DNA of 35,004 nucleotides from an uncultured Acidobacteriia bacterium (GTDB taxonomy: Bacteria > Acidobacteriota > Terriglobia > Bryobacterales > Bryobacteraceae): assembly GCA_903881085.1 (NCBI GenBank), contig CAIRSA010000362.1:1-35004 (forward strand), in the 5' to 3' direction. Below are positions 25,660-34,157 of the stretch, one piece after another. Under the pieces are notes generated by a model. That model was given only the letters and a program-made list of their open reading frames with translations. It ran no database searches and was not told where the DNA came from. Within the stretch, counting starts at the first letter, position 1. Every line of letters begins with the position of its first letter. The translations under genes and the position numbers were made by a program.

Positions 25660-25683
25660 TTAGGGGTTAGTAAGACTTGGTAG

Positions 25684-25723
25684 TGCGAGAGCCTCAGGTG
25701 TAAACCTGGGGCTCTCGCATTTT
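25684..25723 (+). terminator. Intrinsic (rho-independent) terminator
   Basis: A 16-bp stem (25684-25699 with 25704-25719) has a single G-T pair and a GTAA tetraloop, followed by TTTT. It begins 24 nt past the receptor stop and is the clearest terminator in the window. Confidence 0.88.
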
Positions 25724-25730
25724 AAAGAAT

Positions 25731-25777
25731 GGGCGAGTGCCACTCGCCCGCAGAATGCCATTCTGCCCCACGTCGGG
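25731..25777. repeat. Dispersed double-hairpin repeat, full copy, inverted
   Basis: GGGCGAGT-gcc-ACTCGCCC (25731-25749) and GCAGAAT-gcc-ATTCTGC (25750-25766) are followed by CCCACGTCGGG. This is the reverse complement of the copy at 12521-12566, with both arms of the AT-richer stem changed together. It lies just past the terminator. Confidence 0.7.
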
Positions 25778-25779
25778 CA

Positions 25780-26155
25780 CACTGATGGTTGGGTAGGAAC
25801 CCAAGAATTGAAAGTAACCCGGGAACCCAAGAAACGGCTTTTTTCCACAGGCTAGCCTTATGGTGGGGAAGGGGTTGTTTGTCCTTGGGTTGGTCTTGGG
25901 TAGGCCAAGGATTTTGGGGTGTTTGCGGACGGTGAAAAATGCATGCTCATAAGAGCCTCCTCGTATTGGTTTTAACAGGGCGAATATATGAGTAACTCCG
26001 CGTGTTTTTGCAAATAGCAGAAAAATAATGAGAAATAAAGATTCTAATATCGTGATCGGCTGCTGAAGATGCCCAGGATTGCGGAATCTTCCGAGGCGAT
26101 GATGTTATTCTGGGGGCAGATCGAAATCATTACCGCGGCCTAATTGGAGGAGTAA
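25780..26155. other. Gap upstream of the cas operon
   Basis: There is no annotated-size gene. The left part has two GGAACCCAAGA direct repeats (25796-25837 region) and covers a possible small minus-strand ORF. The part nearer cmr2 is AT-rich at 26000-26050 and contains a CGGAA-TC-TTCCG palindrome (26082-26093), a possible operator for the cas operon. No convincing -35/-10 pair was found for the cas genes. A clear ribosome-binding site, GGAGGAG (26146-26152), precedes cmr2. Confidence 0.4.
25858..25950 (-). CDS. Possible 30-residue small ORF with strong RBS
   Basis: On the minus strand a GAGGAGG (25956-25962) lies 5 nt before an ATG that opens a 30-codon frame ending in TAA. The peptide begins MSMHFSPSANTPKS and is rich in Pro, Thr and Ser, with no hydrophobic segment. 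The frame's value rests on the unusually good ribosome-binding site; the composition is not typical of a folded protein. It could equally be chance, or a regulatory leader. It reads away from the cas operon. Confidence 0.25.
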   Translation of the reverse strand: MSMHFSPSANTPKSLAYPRPTQGQTTPSPP

Positions 26156-28222
26156 GTGGAGACACACGATGCCGATGTTATGGGTTGGCTTGGTATTCTC
26201 GCCCCGGAGTTACAGACAGGGGATGGGCCGCGGCGCCACCCGCTCGACCGCCATTCGGTCGCCGAAGACAAATCACCGCAAGCCTGGGCATTCCGCAGCG
26301 CGAATGAGGGCGATCCAGCCAACGCGACGCCCCATTATTCAGAAGCGCAGGTTCAGCGAATAACCAAAGCACTGGGGGCGGCAGCGCCGGCGCCAGCGCT
26401 CTTTTCCCTGCGGCTGGCGGGGGTGCAAGAGTTCATCGATCAAGGGCGGACCACTCAGGATTTTTGGGCGGGCAGTTATTTGATCTCGCATCTGGTTTCG
26501 AAAGAGCTCGAATCCTACCGGCTTGAATCTCTGATTTTTCCTTATGTGGGCGGCTCCAGCAAGGGGCGGTCGAGCCTGGATGCAGGCAACGTTCCCAATA
26601 CCGTCCTGGCGCTGGTGAGCGCGCAGGAGGCGATGCGGCGGCTGAGCGAAACGCGCATCGAAACGGAGTGGGACAAGATTTCAGAGCGTGTCCTCAACTG
26701 GTGTTTTCACGATGGGGCGAAGGCAAGACACGAATGGCGCGGGCAGACAAAGGGAGCGCTAGAGGTATTCCGGGCGTGGACCCCGTGGGATCTAGAGGAA
26801 GATTATGGCAAGTGGTACCGCCGGCTTAGCGGGATTGTAGAGAGCCGGAAAGCGTTCCGGGACTTCGAACATGCGCCGCAGGATGGGCTGAAGTGCAGCC
26901 TATGCGGCTGGCGTAGCGCGCTGGTTGGAAGGGTCAAGTATCGAGGCAAGAACCTCCCATTGCAGCCAAAGGAAAGATCGAGAGTAAGGACCAGAAGCAA
27001 CGAGGCGCTATGCGCCGTTTGCTTCACCCGGCGCGCGGCAAGCTGGTATCTGGAAGAAAGCGGCGATGTGGAGGCAAGGCGGCAGTTTCCGTCCACTTCG
27101 TCGATCGCCGTGCGTCCGTTTATTGAGCAAATTGCTAATAAGCGAGTTGAACTAAAAGCGGAGTTAGAAGCGTTTGAAGGTTCGCTGGCAAAACAGATCG
27201 CGCCGCTGGATGGCGTTGCTCTGCCGAACACGCCCTACCCTGAGGCATTGAGCGAGCCGCAAGACGCGCTGAGCAAGCTTCTGCATTACGACGGGGACTG
27301 GTTTTACGACACGACTTACGACCCAAAGACCTTGTTCGATGAGTATGGCGAAACGGTGGAGGCCGAGGCGACAAGGGCTGCGCTTGGCGCGCTGGTGAAA
27401 GCGGCGAAGCGCTTTGGCATCCGGAGGCCATTCCCATATCTTGCTGTACTGATCTGCGATGGAGATCACGCGGGTAAGTGGATCAGCGGGGAACTCAATG
27501 GGAATCCTACATTGCTTGGACATTGCGCCTTCAGCGAGGCCATTTCCAATTTGACGGCTCTGGCTGCGGCGGCGATCAAAGAAGCGAACGGAGAGCTGGT
27601 TTACGGAGGCGGGGACGACTTGCTGGCATTTTTACCACTTGAGGACTTGCCAGCGGCGATGGGCACGCTGGCGGCAACCGCGAGCAGTACGCACTCCAAC
27701 GAGGGGCATTTGCTGCCAGGGACGAAGTTCACGGTGAGTATTGCGGCCATCGCTGCGCCGCACAATGAACCACTGGCCGGGGTGATTCAGGAAGCTACGC
27801 GGCTCATCAAGCATGAGGCAAAGGGCACCTTCGGCCGAGAGGCCGGGGTGATTGCGGTGAGGCGGCAATCGGGCCAACAGACCGTGGCAGGCGCCAAGTG
27901 GGAGAGCGGGGCGTTTGAAGCGCTCTCAAATCTGGCAAGACGGATTGCGGAAAAGGATTTGTCTCCGCGGTTTATTTCGCAGTTCGGGCTGCTGGTTTCG
28001 CCAATGCCCCATGTGAGTCCATTTGAAAAGGCAAGCGAGAAGGTTAAAAAGGCAAGTCAGCAGGAGATTCTGCACTTTGTGGAAGCGCTGGCCGAAGTTG
28101 AAAACGATCCAGATCTGGAAAAGTTGGCTGGGGAACATGCAAACCAATTTTTGGATCTCCTGCTGACGGCGCGGTTCCTGAGCCGTGCGGTGGCGAAGGT
28201 TAAAGGCGAGGAGCAGAGATGA
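26156..28222 (+). CDS. cmr2: Cas10/Cmr2, large subunit of the type III-B complex
   Basis: A 688-residue signature subunit. After an N-terminal ~80-residue region comes the Cmr2-typical GVQEFIDQGRTTQDFWAGSYLISHLVSKELE. A zinc-binding insert has CSLC (C247, C250) and CAVC (C286, C289). The first Palm domain has LICDGDHAGKW (D435, D437), and the second the intact cyclase motif YGGGDD (G485-D488). It should therefore make cyclic oligoadenylates from ATP when the complex binds target RNA. I see no HD nuclease domain: the N-terminus has a lone 'THDADV' without the other HD residues, so target-activated DNA cleavage is unlikely. The start is GTG after GGAGGAG. Its stop overlaps cmr3 by ATGA. Confidence 0.95.
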   Translation: METHDADVMGWLGILAPELQTGDGPRRHPLDRHSVAEDKSPQAWAFRSANEGDPANATPHYSEAQVQRITKALGAAAPAPALFSLRLAGVQEFIDQGRTTQDFWAGSYLISHLVSKELESYRLESLIFPYVGGSSKGRSSLDAGNVPNTVLALVSAQEAMRRLSETRIETEWDKISERVLNWCFHDGAKARHEWRGQTKGALEVFRAWTPWDLEEDYGKWYRRLSGIVESRKAFRDFEHAPQDGLKCSLCGWRSALVGRVKYRGKNLPLQPKERSRVRTRSNEALCAVCFTRRAASWYLEESGDVEARRQFPSTSSIAVRPFIEQIANKRVELKAELEAFEGSLAKQIAPLDGVALPNTPYPEALSEPQDALSKLLHYDGDWFYDTTYDPKTLFDEYGETVEAEATRAALGALVKAAKRFGIRRPFPYLAVLICDGDHAGKWISGELNGNPTLLGHCAFSEAISNLTALAAAAIKEANGELVYGGGDDLLAFLPLEDLPAAMGTLAATASSTHSNEGHLLPGTKFTVSIAAIAAPHNEPLAGVIQEATRLIKHEAKGTFGREAGVIAVRRQSGQQTVAGAKWESGAFEALSNLARRIAEKDLSPRFISQFGLLVSPMPHVSPFEKASEKVKKASQQEILHFVEALAEVENDPDLEKLAGEHANQFLDLLLTARFLSRAVAKVKGEEQR

Positions 28223-29400
28223 ACTCACATCGATTTGAGCTTACTCCGATGGACACCTACCTGTTTCGCGACGGGAGACCGTTTGAGATGAGGAGGGCGC
28301 GGCCGTTGAGCCCGCATCCGCCAGCGGCCACGCTGTACGGCGCCTTGCGGCACATGCTGCTGGAACAGTACGGGGTCGCCTACGATGCTTACCGGCGAAA
28401 CGTGGTACCTGAAGAGATCAAAGAGGTTCTGGGGCCGAGAGACGGGATAGGCGCCTTGCGAGTGGCCGGACCGTTTCTTCGATACGCCGGGACGACGCAT
28501 CTGGCGTGGCCGGCGGACCTGATCGCGCAGAAGCAATACTATCTGTATCAACGTCCAGGAATGGTTGCGGGCGGGGCCAGCTATCCGGCTGGAATGTCGC
28601 CCCTGGCTTTGTTTCAGGCGGGGGAGTCATCGCCATTTACAGGCAGCGTGGTGAGCCATGAGAGTCCGGACCATCTGGCGGCAAGCGCATGGTGGGCGGG
28701 CGAAGAGTTGAGCGACTACCTTCTCGGCAAGGATTTCCGGGCCTATGCGGGGGCGCGTGTGGCGAAGCTGGAGCCGCATGCAGGCATCACGCGCCAGAAT
28801 GAGACGCTGACGGCAGCCGATGGCCAGTTGTTCACGGTGGATTTTACTCGATTGGCCGATGGGAGTTGTTTCGAGTTTGCAATTGAGCAAGGAGGGGAGC
28901 TATTCCCTGCTTGCTGGAACAGTTCCGTAGGCGGTGAGCGCCGTCCCTTCCTGCTGGCGAAAACGGAAGGCCACTCCAGCGATGCCTTGCGGGATGTCAT
29001 CCGTTCCGTGATTGCCAGCCAGGCGAAAGACGGAGCTGTCTGCTTCCGCCTGTATCTGGCGACGGCAGCGAAATTCGGGCGAAGCTGGCGGCCGGAGATT
29101 TTCGCAGGCGAATGCACGTGGGCCGACAACGGCATTACCTACCGGCTGGAATCCGCGGCGATGGCCAGAGGTCCGGTCCACAGCGGATGGAGCTATGCAA
29201 GCGGAGGGGCGCGCTCTTCCATCCGCACGATTCCGGCCGGTAGCGTCTATTTCCTGAGCGCGCATTCCGAGCTGGACGCGGAGGCGCTGGCGGAGCGGAT
29301 ATTCGAACGGTTCTGGTTTCAACCGGGACTACTAGAGGACAACAACGAAGACCGGAAGATGGGCTTTGCCCGCACCCTGATAGGAGTTTGGAACCAATGA
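28219..29400 (+). CDS. cmr3: Cmr3, type III-B RAMP subunit (crRNA 5'-handle binding)
   Basis: A 393-residue RAMP protein. The N-terminal signature FELTPMDTYLFRDGRPFEM (a pattern ending in FRDGRPF) is diagnostic for Cmr3, as is PPAATLYGALRHMLLEQYG. Near the C-terminus, GSVYFLS and the glycine-rich GWSYASGG form the RAMP loop. In known Cmr complexes it sits at the foot, next to Cas10, and grips the 8-nt tag of the crRNA. It overlaps cmr2 and cmr4 by ATGA at both ends, implying translational coupling. Confidence 0.93.
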   Translation: MNSHRFELTPMDTYLFRDGRPFEMRRARPLSPHPPAATLYGALRHMLLEQYGVAYDAYRRNVVPEEIKEVLGPRDGIGALRVAGPFLRYAGTTHLAWPADLIAQKQYYLYQRPGMVAGGASYPAGMSPLALFQAGESSPFTGSVVSHESPDHLAASAWWAGEELSDYLLGKDFRAYAGARVAKLEPHAGITRQNETLTAADGQLFTVDFTRLADGSCFEFAIEQGGELFPACWNSSVGGERRPFLLAKTEGHSSDALRDVIRSVIASQAKDGAVCFRLYLATAAKFGRSWRPEIFAGECTWADNGITYRLESAAMARGPVHSGWSYASGGARSSIRTIPAGSVYFLSAHSELDAEALAERIFERFWFQPGLLEDNNEDRKMGFARTLIGVWNQ

Positions 29401-30356
29401 GCGAACAATTGAAAGACACAGCGTATAACGCTGGATTCAGCATCTATTGCCAGACGGCCTTGCATGCCGGTTCGGGGGCGGTGCTGAGCCATGTGGATCT
29501 GCCGATACAGCGCGAAGTGCATACAGGTCATCCCGTGGTGTACGCCTCCGGCTGGAAGGGCGCGTTACGGGAGCACTGCGGGAAGGCTGAGTGGGTGATC
29601 CAGCTTTTCGGCAGCGAGCCAGCCGGACAGGAGGGGGCATCGGGAGCCACATCCGCCGGCAGCGGGATTTTTCAAGAGTTGCGGCTGCTTTTGTTTCCGG
29701 TACGGTCCTTTAAAGAGGTCTTTGTGTGGGTAACCTGTCCTCTGGTTCTGCAACGGGCCGCTCTGCATTTGAATGGAACGGTGGAAAAAGTTCCGGAGTG
29801 GCCGCTTGCTGACGTTGGCATCAACACCGCCTGGTTCGATGAAAAGCTTGGCATTGGGCAGGACAAAAACATGCGGCTGTGCATCGAGGATTACGATTTT
29901 GCGCCAGCGTCCACAGCGGACGCGGAAACCTTGGCGGTATTTGAGACCTTCCGGGAGGGTCTGGCTAACATGTTTGTGCCAGTTCCGGCAGACCCAACCG
30001 ACCTCTTGTGGAAATACTGGCACGACGCGGTGCAGGCGCGAATCGTGGTGCTGAGCGACCACGATTTTGCGAACATGGTGGCGCTGCATACGCAAATTGA
30101 GACCCACGTCCAGATCAAAGAAGACGGAACGGTGGGGGGCGGGCCTTGGAACCAGGAATCGCTGCCCGCCGACACGGTGCTGTACACCGCAGTTCGGATT
30201 CCAGCCGTGCTGGAAGGAAAGGGAACGCCGTCCGGTTTGGGGGCAAAGCTGGAAGAGCAACTGGCCAAACCGCTGGCGGTAGGCGGAGACCGTAGTCTGG
30301 GCAAGGGTTGGGTGAAGGTGACCAGGCTGGAGGTGCGCGATGCCAGCCATGACTAA
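29397..30356 (+). CDS. cmr4: Cmr4, backbone RAMP subunit and target-RNA nuclease
   Basis: 319 residues. The family signature LHAGSG...SHVDLPIQREVHTGHPVVYASGWKGALRE is at about 22-57. D34 of VDLPIQRE corresponds to the catalytic aspartate of Cmr4, which cuts target RNA every 6 nt, so slicing activity should be intact. The C-terminal LAVGGDRSLGKGWVKV is the G-rich RAMP loop. Cmr4 polymerises along the crRNA with Cmr5. The ATG overlaps the cmr3 stop; the 3' end overlaps cmr5. Confidence 0.94.
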   Translation: MSEQLKDTAYNAGFSIYCQTALHAGSGAVLSHVDLPIQREVHTGHPVVYASGWKGALREHCGKAEWVIQLFGSEPAGQEGASGATSAGSGIFQELRLLLFPVRSFKEVFVWVTCPLVLQRAALHLNGTVEKVPEWPLADVGINTAWFDEKLGIGQDKNMRLCIEDYDFAPASTADAETLAVFETFREGLANMFVPVPADPTDLLWKYWHDAVQARIVVLSDHDFANMVALHTQIETHVQIKEDGTVGGGPWNQESLPADTVLYTAVRIPAVLEGKGTPSGLGAKLEEQLAKPLAVGGDRSLGKGWVKVTRLEVRDASHD

Positions 30357-30732
30357 AACACGTTCGCAACAGCATTCGTCGCACGCGCTGGCGTGGGTTA
30401 GGGGGTGCAAGGAGGCGAAGCTAAAAGACGAGGATGTGCGCAACTGGCTGGATTCGCTACCTGGGCTGATTCTGGTAAATGGCCTGATCGCCACACTGAT
30501 CAAGCTGGAGCAGGAAGCAACAAAGATCGACAAGGCGGACAAAGTGGCGCAGCGGCTGGTAGCGGATCTGGCAGCGCGAGGCTTCCAATCGCAGGCCTTG
30601 AGCGCCGCCGCCGGGGATGCCTATATGCTGGCGCAACGGACTGCGCTGGCGTATGTTGCGTGGTTGAAAAAGTGGGGCCAGGCGCTGCTCCCCAGGAAAT
30701 CCGCGGAGAAGAAGGCCCATGCCCAATCGTAA
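30340..30732 (+). CDS. cmr5: Cmr5, small subunit of the type III-B complex
   Basis: 130 residues, all helical, in the usual Cmr5 range. KTRSQQHSSHALAWVRG at the start, then LPGLILVNGLIATLIKLEQEA and AYMLAQRTALAYVAWLKKWGQALL fit the family, whose SRALxWL-type helix and KxP(x)LI(x)xNGL motif are conserved. It lines the belly of the complex beside the target RNA. It overlaps cmr4 by 17 bp (8 bp if the ATG at 30349 is used) and cmr6 by 14 bp. Confidence 0.9.
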   Translation: MPAMTKTRSQQHSSHALAWVRGCKEAKLKDEDVRNWLDSLPGLILVNGLIATLIKLEQEATKIDKADKVAQRLVADLAARGFQSQALSAAAGDAYMLAQRTALAYVAWLKKWGQALLPRKSAEKKAHAQS

Positions 30733-31459
30733 TGAGACGCTCCAGCGCAGCCGGGAGTGCTCGAACCCGGCGCTGCAGTTGTACCGCTACTTCGATGGCA
30801 GGACGCAAGACGGCATTCCGCAATGGAGCGGGCTGGCAAGAAACCTAAATAAGAGCCTGACCGGCGAGAAATTGAAAGCGCTGCATGGCGCGATCAGAGC
30901 CAGACAAGACACCCTGGTAGCCGGACTGGGCGTGGATTGGGATGCAATCCAGGAGCCGCACGTCACGCAGTGGCGTTTTGCGATCGGTTTGAGCTACGGC
31001 CGGCTGTGGGAGGTTGGTTTTCAGCTGCATCCGATCAACGGGCTGCCTTACATTCCGGCCTCTGCGGTCAAAGGCGCGGTGCGGCATTGTGCGGTGGAGG
31101 AGGACTCCGGGAAGGAGCATGGGGCGGCAATCGAGCTGCTTTTCGGAACACCGGAGAAGGAGGGCCGGGCGATTTTTTTCGATGCGTACGCCGTGCCTAA
31201 AGCGGATCTAATGAGCGAAGACATCATCAACCAGCATAACCGTGAGTACTACAACGGAACCGGCGCCGCGGCCGATGACACGGATCCTGTCCCCGTCAAG
31301 TTGCTGACAGTAACTCCAGGGACGACATTCCATTTTGTGGCTGTATGGCCGAAGCGGCATGCGGCGGAGGGGGAACTGCTGCGCGGCTGGTTCCACGACT
31401 GTCTTGGCAGCTATGGATTCGGAGCAAAGACGCGGAAAGGGTACGGGCTTTTTCTATGA
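30719..31459 (+). CDS. cmr6: Cmr6, RAMP subunit at the head of the complex
   Basis: 246 residues. The signatures are FQLHPINGLPYIPASAVKGAVRHCA and VKLLTVTPGTTFHFVAVWP, with the C-terminal G-rich loop SYGFGAKTRKGYGLF, which is typical of Cmr6 ends. IFFDAYAVP matches the family strand before the insertion loop. Cmr6 contacts the crRNA 3' part with Cmr1. The gene overlaps the following CARF-HEPN gene by ATGA, so that accessory nuclease is translationally tied to the core complex. Confidence 0.93.
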   Translation: MPNRNETLQRSRECSNPALQLYRYFDGRTQDGIPQWSGLARNLNKSLTGEKLKALHGAIRARQDTLVAGLGVDWDAIQEPHVTQWRFAIGLSYGRLWEVGFQLHPINGLPYIPASAVKGAVRHCAVEEDSGKEHGAAIELLFGTPEKEGRAIFFDAYAVPKADLMSEDIINQHNREYYNGTGAAADDTDPVPVKLLTVTPGTTFHFVAVWPKRHAAEGELLRGWFHDCLGSYGFGAKTRKGYGLFL

Positions 31460-32952
31460 TGGGAGCGGAAACGAGAAAATCGTGCCTTATCGCCTGTTTG
31501 GGGACGAGCGAACCGCGCGTGCAGGCGGGAGGGGAATGGCTGAAATTGAAGCACCTGGAGGATGATACCCCGTGGCCGGAATTGCATGGAGAGCCGGGAT
31601 TGTATCGAGCCTGTTCGACGATCCTTGCGCGGACCGCCAATCCAAAGGTGTGGTATCCGATCACTGAACTGGCGTCTGATTCCGCTGGAATGCCGTCAGA
31701 GGTTTTTCTGATCTGCACAGACGATCCGGGGCACAGGAAGGGCGAAGCCTTCGACGGACGAGCCCAGAGGGACGACACCGAGCCATCGGGCCGCCTGTTG
31801 CAGCGGGAATGGAAGGTTTCCGCAAAGCATCGCGACCAGGAGGTGCATATTCACCCCTTGCCGGAAGACCCGGATTCATTAGTCGAGGCGAGGCGGGCGG
31901 TGAAGAAGCTATTGGATGCGATTGGCCCGGAGGGTTTCCAGACGGTCTATTTCTGCCAATCGGCGGGTATTCCGGCGGTAAATGCCGAACTCATCAGGCA
32001 GTTGCTGAAGCGCGCGCGGGCCAAACCCGGCATGATGCTGAAGTTGTTTCAGATCCGCCACCCGGAGGAGAAGTTTCTGAAGAAGGGGGAGTGGGCGGCG
32101 GGGAATGATACAGAGGCTTTGAAGAAGTTAATTGAACCCGTTTCGCAGGAGCGGATGATGGCCGATTACCTGCTTGACGTCGTGCCGGAGTTATTGGAGA
32201 GCCACGCGTACAAAGCGGCGGAGGTGGTGCTGGGCAATCCCAGTGGTTATCCCAAATTTCTGCTGGATGATCTACGGAAGGCCGGCGCCTATTGGAGTTT
32301 GGATCTGAAAAACGCTGGACTTTACGTTGAGGATCCCTTTTTGCGGCAGATGCACAGGGCAAGACTCGGATGGTATGTGACCCAAGCCCTGGCGCAAAGC
32401 GGCGTGAACGACGTTAGGCAAACGGTGGAATGGTGCGGGAACACGATTGGGATAACGCAGGACCTGTTGCGCATGTATGCGTTGGAATTGGAACATTTAG
32501 CGGAGATCGACAAGGTTCAGATCCTTCTGGATGGGGAGGCGACGTGCCATGGCAAGCCTGTGCTACCAGCCGTTGTCAAAAAGTATTTGGAGAAAGAGAC
32601 ATCGAAAGTCCGGGTCTCGGATTTGCTTCATGCATGCAAGCAGGGTGTAGGTCCGCGCTATGCGGAGGTTTCGGCTGGAATCGACGCGATGGGGGGTGTC
32701 GATTGCGGCAAAGTGAGGCATGCACGCAATGCAATCACTCATCGCAATTTCGCTGCGACGGAACTTACCGACCCGTCAAATAAGCTGCTGGGAGCGGACT
32801 GGAAGCCGGCCATCACGGCATCCCTGGTGGAGATCGAAAAAGCGCAGGAAACACTTTTTCGATTGAAGCAGGGGCGGCCACCCGCGCTTAACGGGCTGGA
32901 TGAGTTACATCGCAACATAGTCAAAGAATTAACGAAGATGGCGGAGAACTGA
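31456..32952 (+). CDS. CARF-HEPN effector (Csm6/Csx1-like RNase), possibly a new subfamily
   Basis: A 498-residue protein. The N-terminal CARF-like domain (about 8-200) has the first-strand motif CLIACLGTSEP (G16-T17-S18) and a second ligand motif VYFCQSAGIPAVNAELI (S169-P173), matching the 'xGTSP' and 'SGGTPxMN' pockets that bind cyclic oligoadenylate. The C-terminal part is helical and carries RNAITH (R424-H429), an Rx4H motif of HEPN ribonucleases. The expected job is to cut RNA once Cas10 makes cOA. It is unusual in lying between cmr6 and cmr1, overlapping cmr6 by ATGA, and in its long middle region (about 200-400) that I cannot assign. The ATG at 31456 was chosen over an upstream ATG at 31345 inside cmr6. 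Domain calls rest on motifs only. Confidence 0.72.
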   Translation: MMGAETRKSCLIACLGTSEPRVQAGGEWLKLKHLEDDTPWPELHGEPGLYRACSTILARTANPKVWYPITELASDSAGMPSEVFLICTDDPGHRKGEAFDGRAQRDDTEPSGRLLQREWKVSAKHRDQEVHIHPLPEDPDSLVEARRAVKKLLDAIGPEGFQTVYFCQSAGIPAVNAELIRQLLKRARAKPGMMLKLFQIRHPEEKFLKKGEWAAGNDTEALKKLIEPVSQERMMADYLLDVVPELLESHAYKAAEVVLGNPSGYPKFLLDDLRKAGAYWSLDLKNAGLYVEDPFLRQMHRARLGWYVTQALAQSGVNDVRQTVEWCGNTIGITQDLLRMYALELEHLAEIDKVQILLDGEATCHGKPVLPAVVKKYLEKETSKVRVSDLLHACKQGVGPRYAEVSAGIDAMGGVDCGKVRHARNAITHRNFAATELTDPSNKLLGADWKPAITASLVEIEKAQETLFRLKQGRPPALNGLDELHRNIVKELTKMAEN

Positions 32953-32957
32953 ACCTT

Positions 32958-34157
32958 ATGCCTATAGCCACTATTAGCCGCGACATCAGACTGGATACGA
33001 GGGCCTTTCCGGGTACAGCGGTTACAAACCCGAGTTCCAAAGAGCTGGCAACGGATTGCATTCGTCCGCCGGCAGTGGTTGGGGGCCTGCGGTGGTGGTT
33101 TCGCGCCGTGGCTGGCGGAATACTGAAACAGAAAGCCACGCACAAAGCAGTGGCGGCGAACGAGAGCCGGGTTTTTGGCTCGACAGAGGTTGCTGCAGTT
33201 GTACGCGTGAGCACGTCATGGGAGAGCCTGCCGGCAGAGAATAAAGGGTTAGGCTACGACGGATCGCCGGTCCGGTATTTAGGCTTTGGCAAGAAAAACG
33301 ACACGGCATATCTGCCGAGCGGATTTTTATTTAAGGTGACGCTCCGGTCAAACCACGCCAGGGAGTTGGCGATAGCGGTTTCGCTGCTGGACTTATGGAT
33401 AGAATTCGGAGGAGTCGGCGGCCGTTGGCGGCACGGCTTAGGATCCATGAGCAGAGTGCAGACAGGGGGGCGGAGTGTTGGAGCGTTAATCCAGAAGGCA
33501 GTCGCGGAGATGACTGGCTGGCTGCAGAGCGCGGACGGAGAGACCATTGACGAGCCGGAGTCACCAGTGCTGCATGCGAAGTTTTTCCTGCTCAAGCGCA
33601 AGGAACTGGAAAGCGTGTCGGGTGAGGAAGGGGCGTTGGCCTTTTGCGAGGCCGCTTGGCATGGTTACCGCCTGGGTGAGGAGTCATCGAAGCCGAAGCG
33701 GAATCAAGGCGGAAGAATACGGGAAGGTTCGGAAGTGAGGCATTCGAAAAACAGCGTTGCGTTCCACCGGTTCCTGCTTGAACCGCGCCAGCCGATTCCG
33801 CCGATCCGATTTGCAATGCTGGGCATGCCCATCCCGTTCAGTGTTTGGAATGAAGCGAAGCAGGACAGAAGCAAAGGCGTGGTGGTTTGGGACCAGGATG
33901 GCGGCGGGGGGCGCCTGGCATCGCCTGTTTGGCTGCGGCCAAAGTTGGAGGATGGGCGCTGGGTGGTTTACGCGTTGGGATGGAAGTTTGCTGCGGAACG
34001 CGGACGCGCGCTAAGGTTGGCATTCAGCACGAAGAATCCGAGAAGGGGAGTGCTGGTGCGGGCGGATGGCAAGCAGGAAAAGGCAGTAGAGGACTTTTTC
34101 GCCAGCTTGCGGGATGGTTGGTCTGACGTCGTGTGGCAGGATGGAACTAAGCCATGA
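32958..34157 (+). CDS. cmr1: Cmr1, RAMP subunit of the type III-B complex
   Basis: 399 residues. The hallmark IRPPAVVGGLRWWFRA is at 35-50, matching the 'RPPSIRGxLRFWWRA' signature of Cmr1. A G-rich loop GGVGGRWRHGLGSM lies mid-protein, and the end RDGWSDVVW is in the RAMP fold. In the family the common N-terminal 'TPLFLGGA' reads VTNPSSKEL here, a mild departure. Cmr1 caps the crRNA 3' end and helps choose longer crRNAs. It is placed last among the cmr genes instead of first. It starts 5 nt after the effector stop and overlaps cas2 by ATGA. Confidence 0.9.
   Translation: MPIATISRDIRLDTRAFPGTAVTNPSSKELATDCIRPPAVVGGLRWWFRAVAGGILKQKATHKAVAANESRVFGSTEVAAVVRVSTSWESLPAENKGLGYDGSPVRYLGFGKKNDTAYLPSGFLFKVTLRSNHARELAIAVSLLDLWIEFGGVGGRWRHGLGSMSRVQTGGRSVGALIQKAVAEMTGWLQSADGETIDEPESPVLHAKFFLLKRKELESVSGEEGALAFCEAAWHGYRLGEESSKPKRNQGGRIREGSEVRHSKNSVAFHRFLLEPRQPIPPIRFAMLGMPIPFSVWNEAKQDRSKGVVVWDQDGGGGRLASPVWLRPKLEDGRWVVYALGWKFAAERGRALRLAFSTKNPRRGVLVRADGKQEKAVEDFFASLRDGWSDVVWQDGTKP

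Noticed and set aside
26156..26400. HD nuclease domain in Cas10, suggested by a 'THD' near the N-terminus
   Set aside because: Only one His-Asp pair is present, at residues 4-5, without the rest of the HD-domain pattern.
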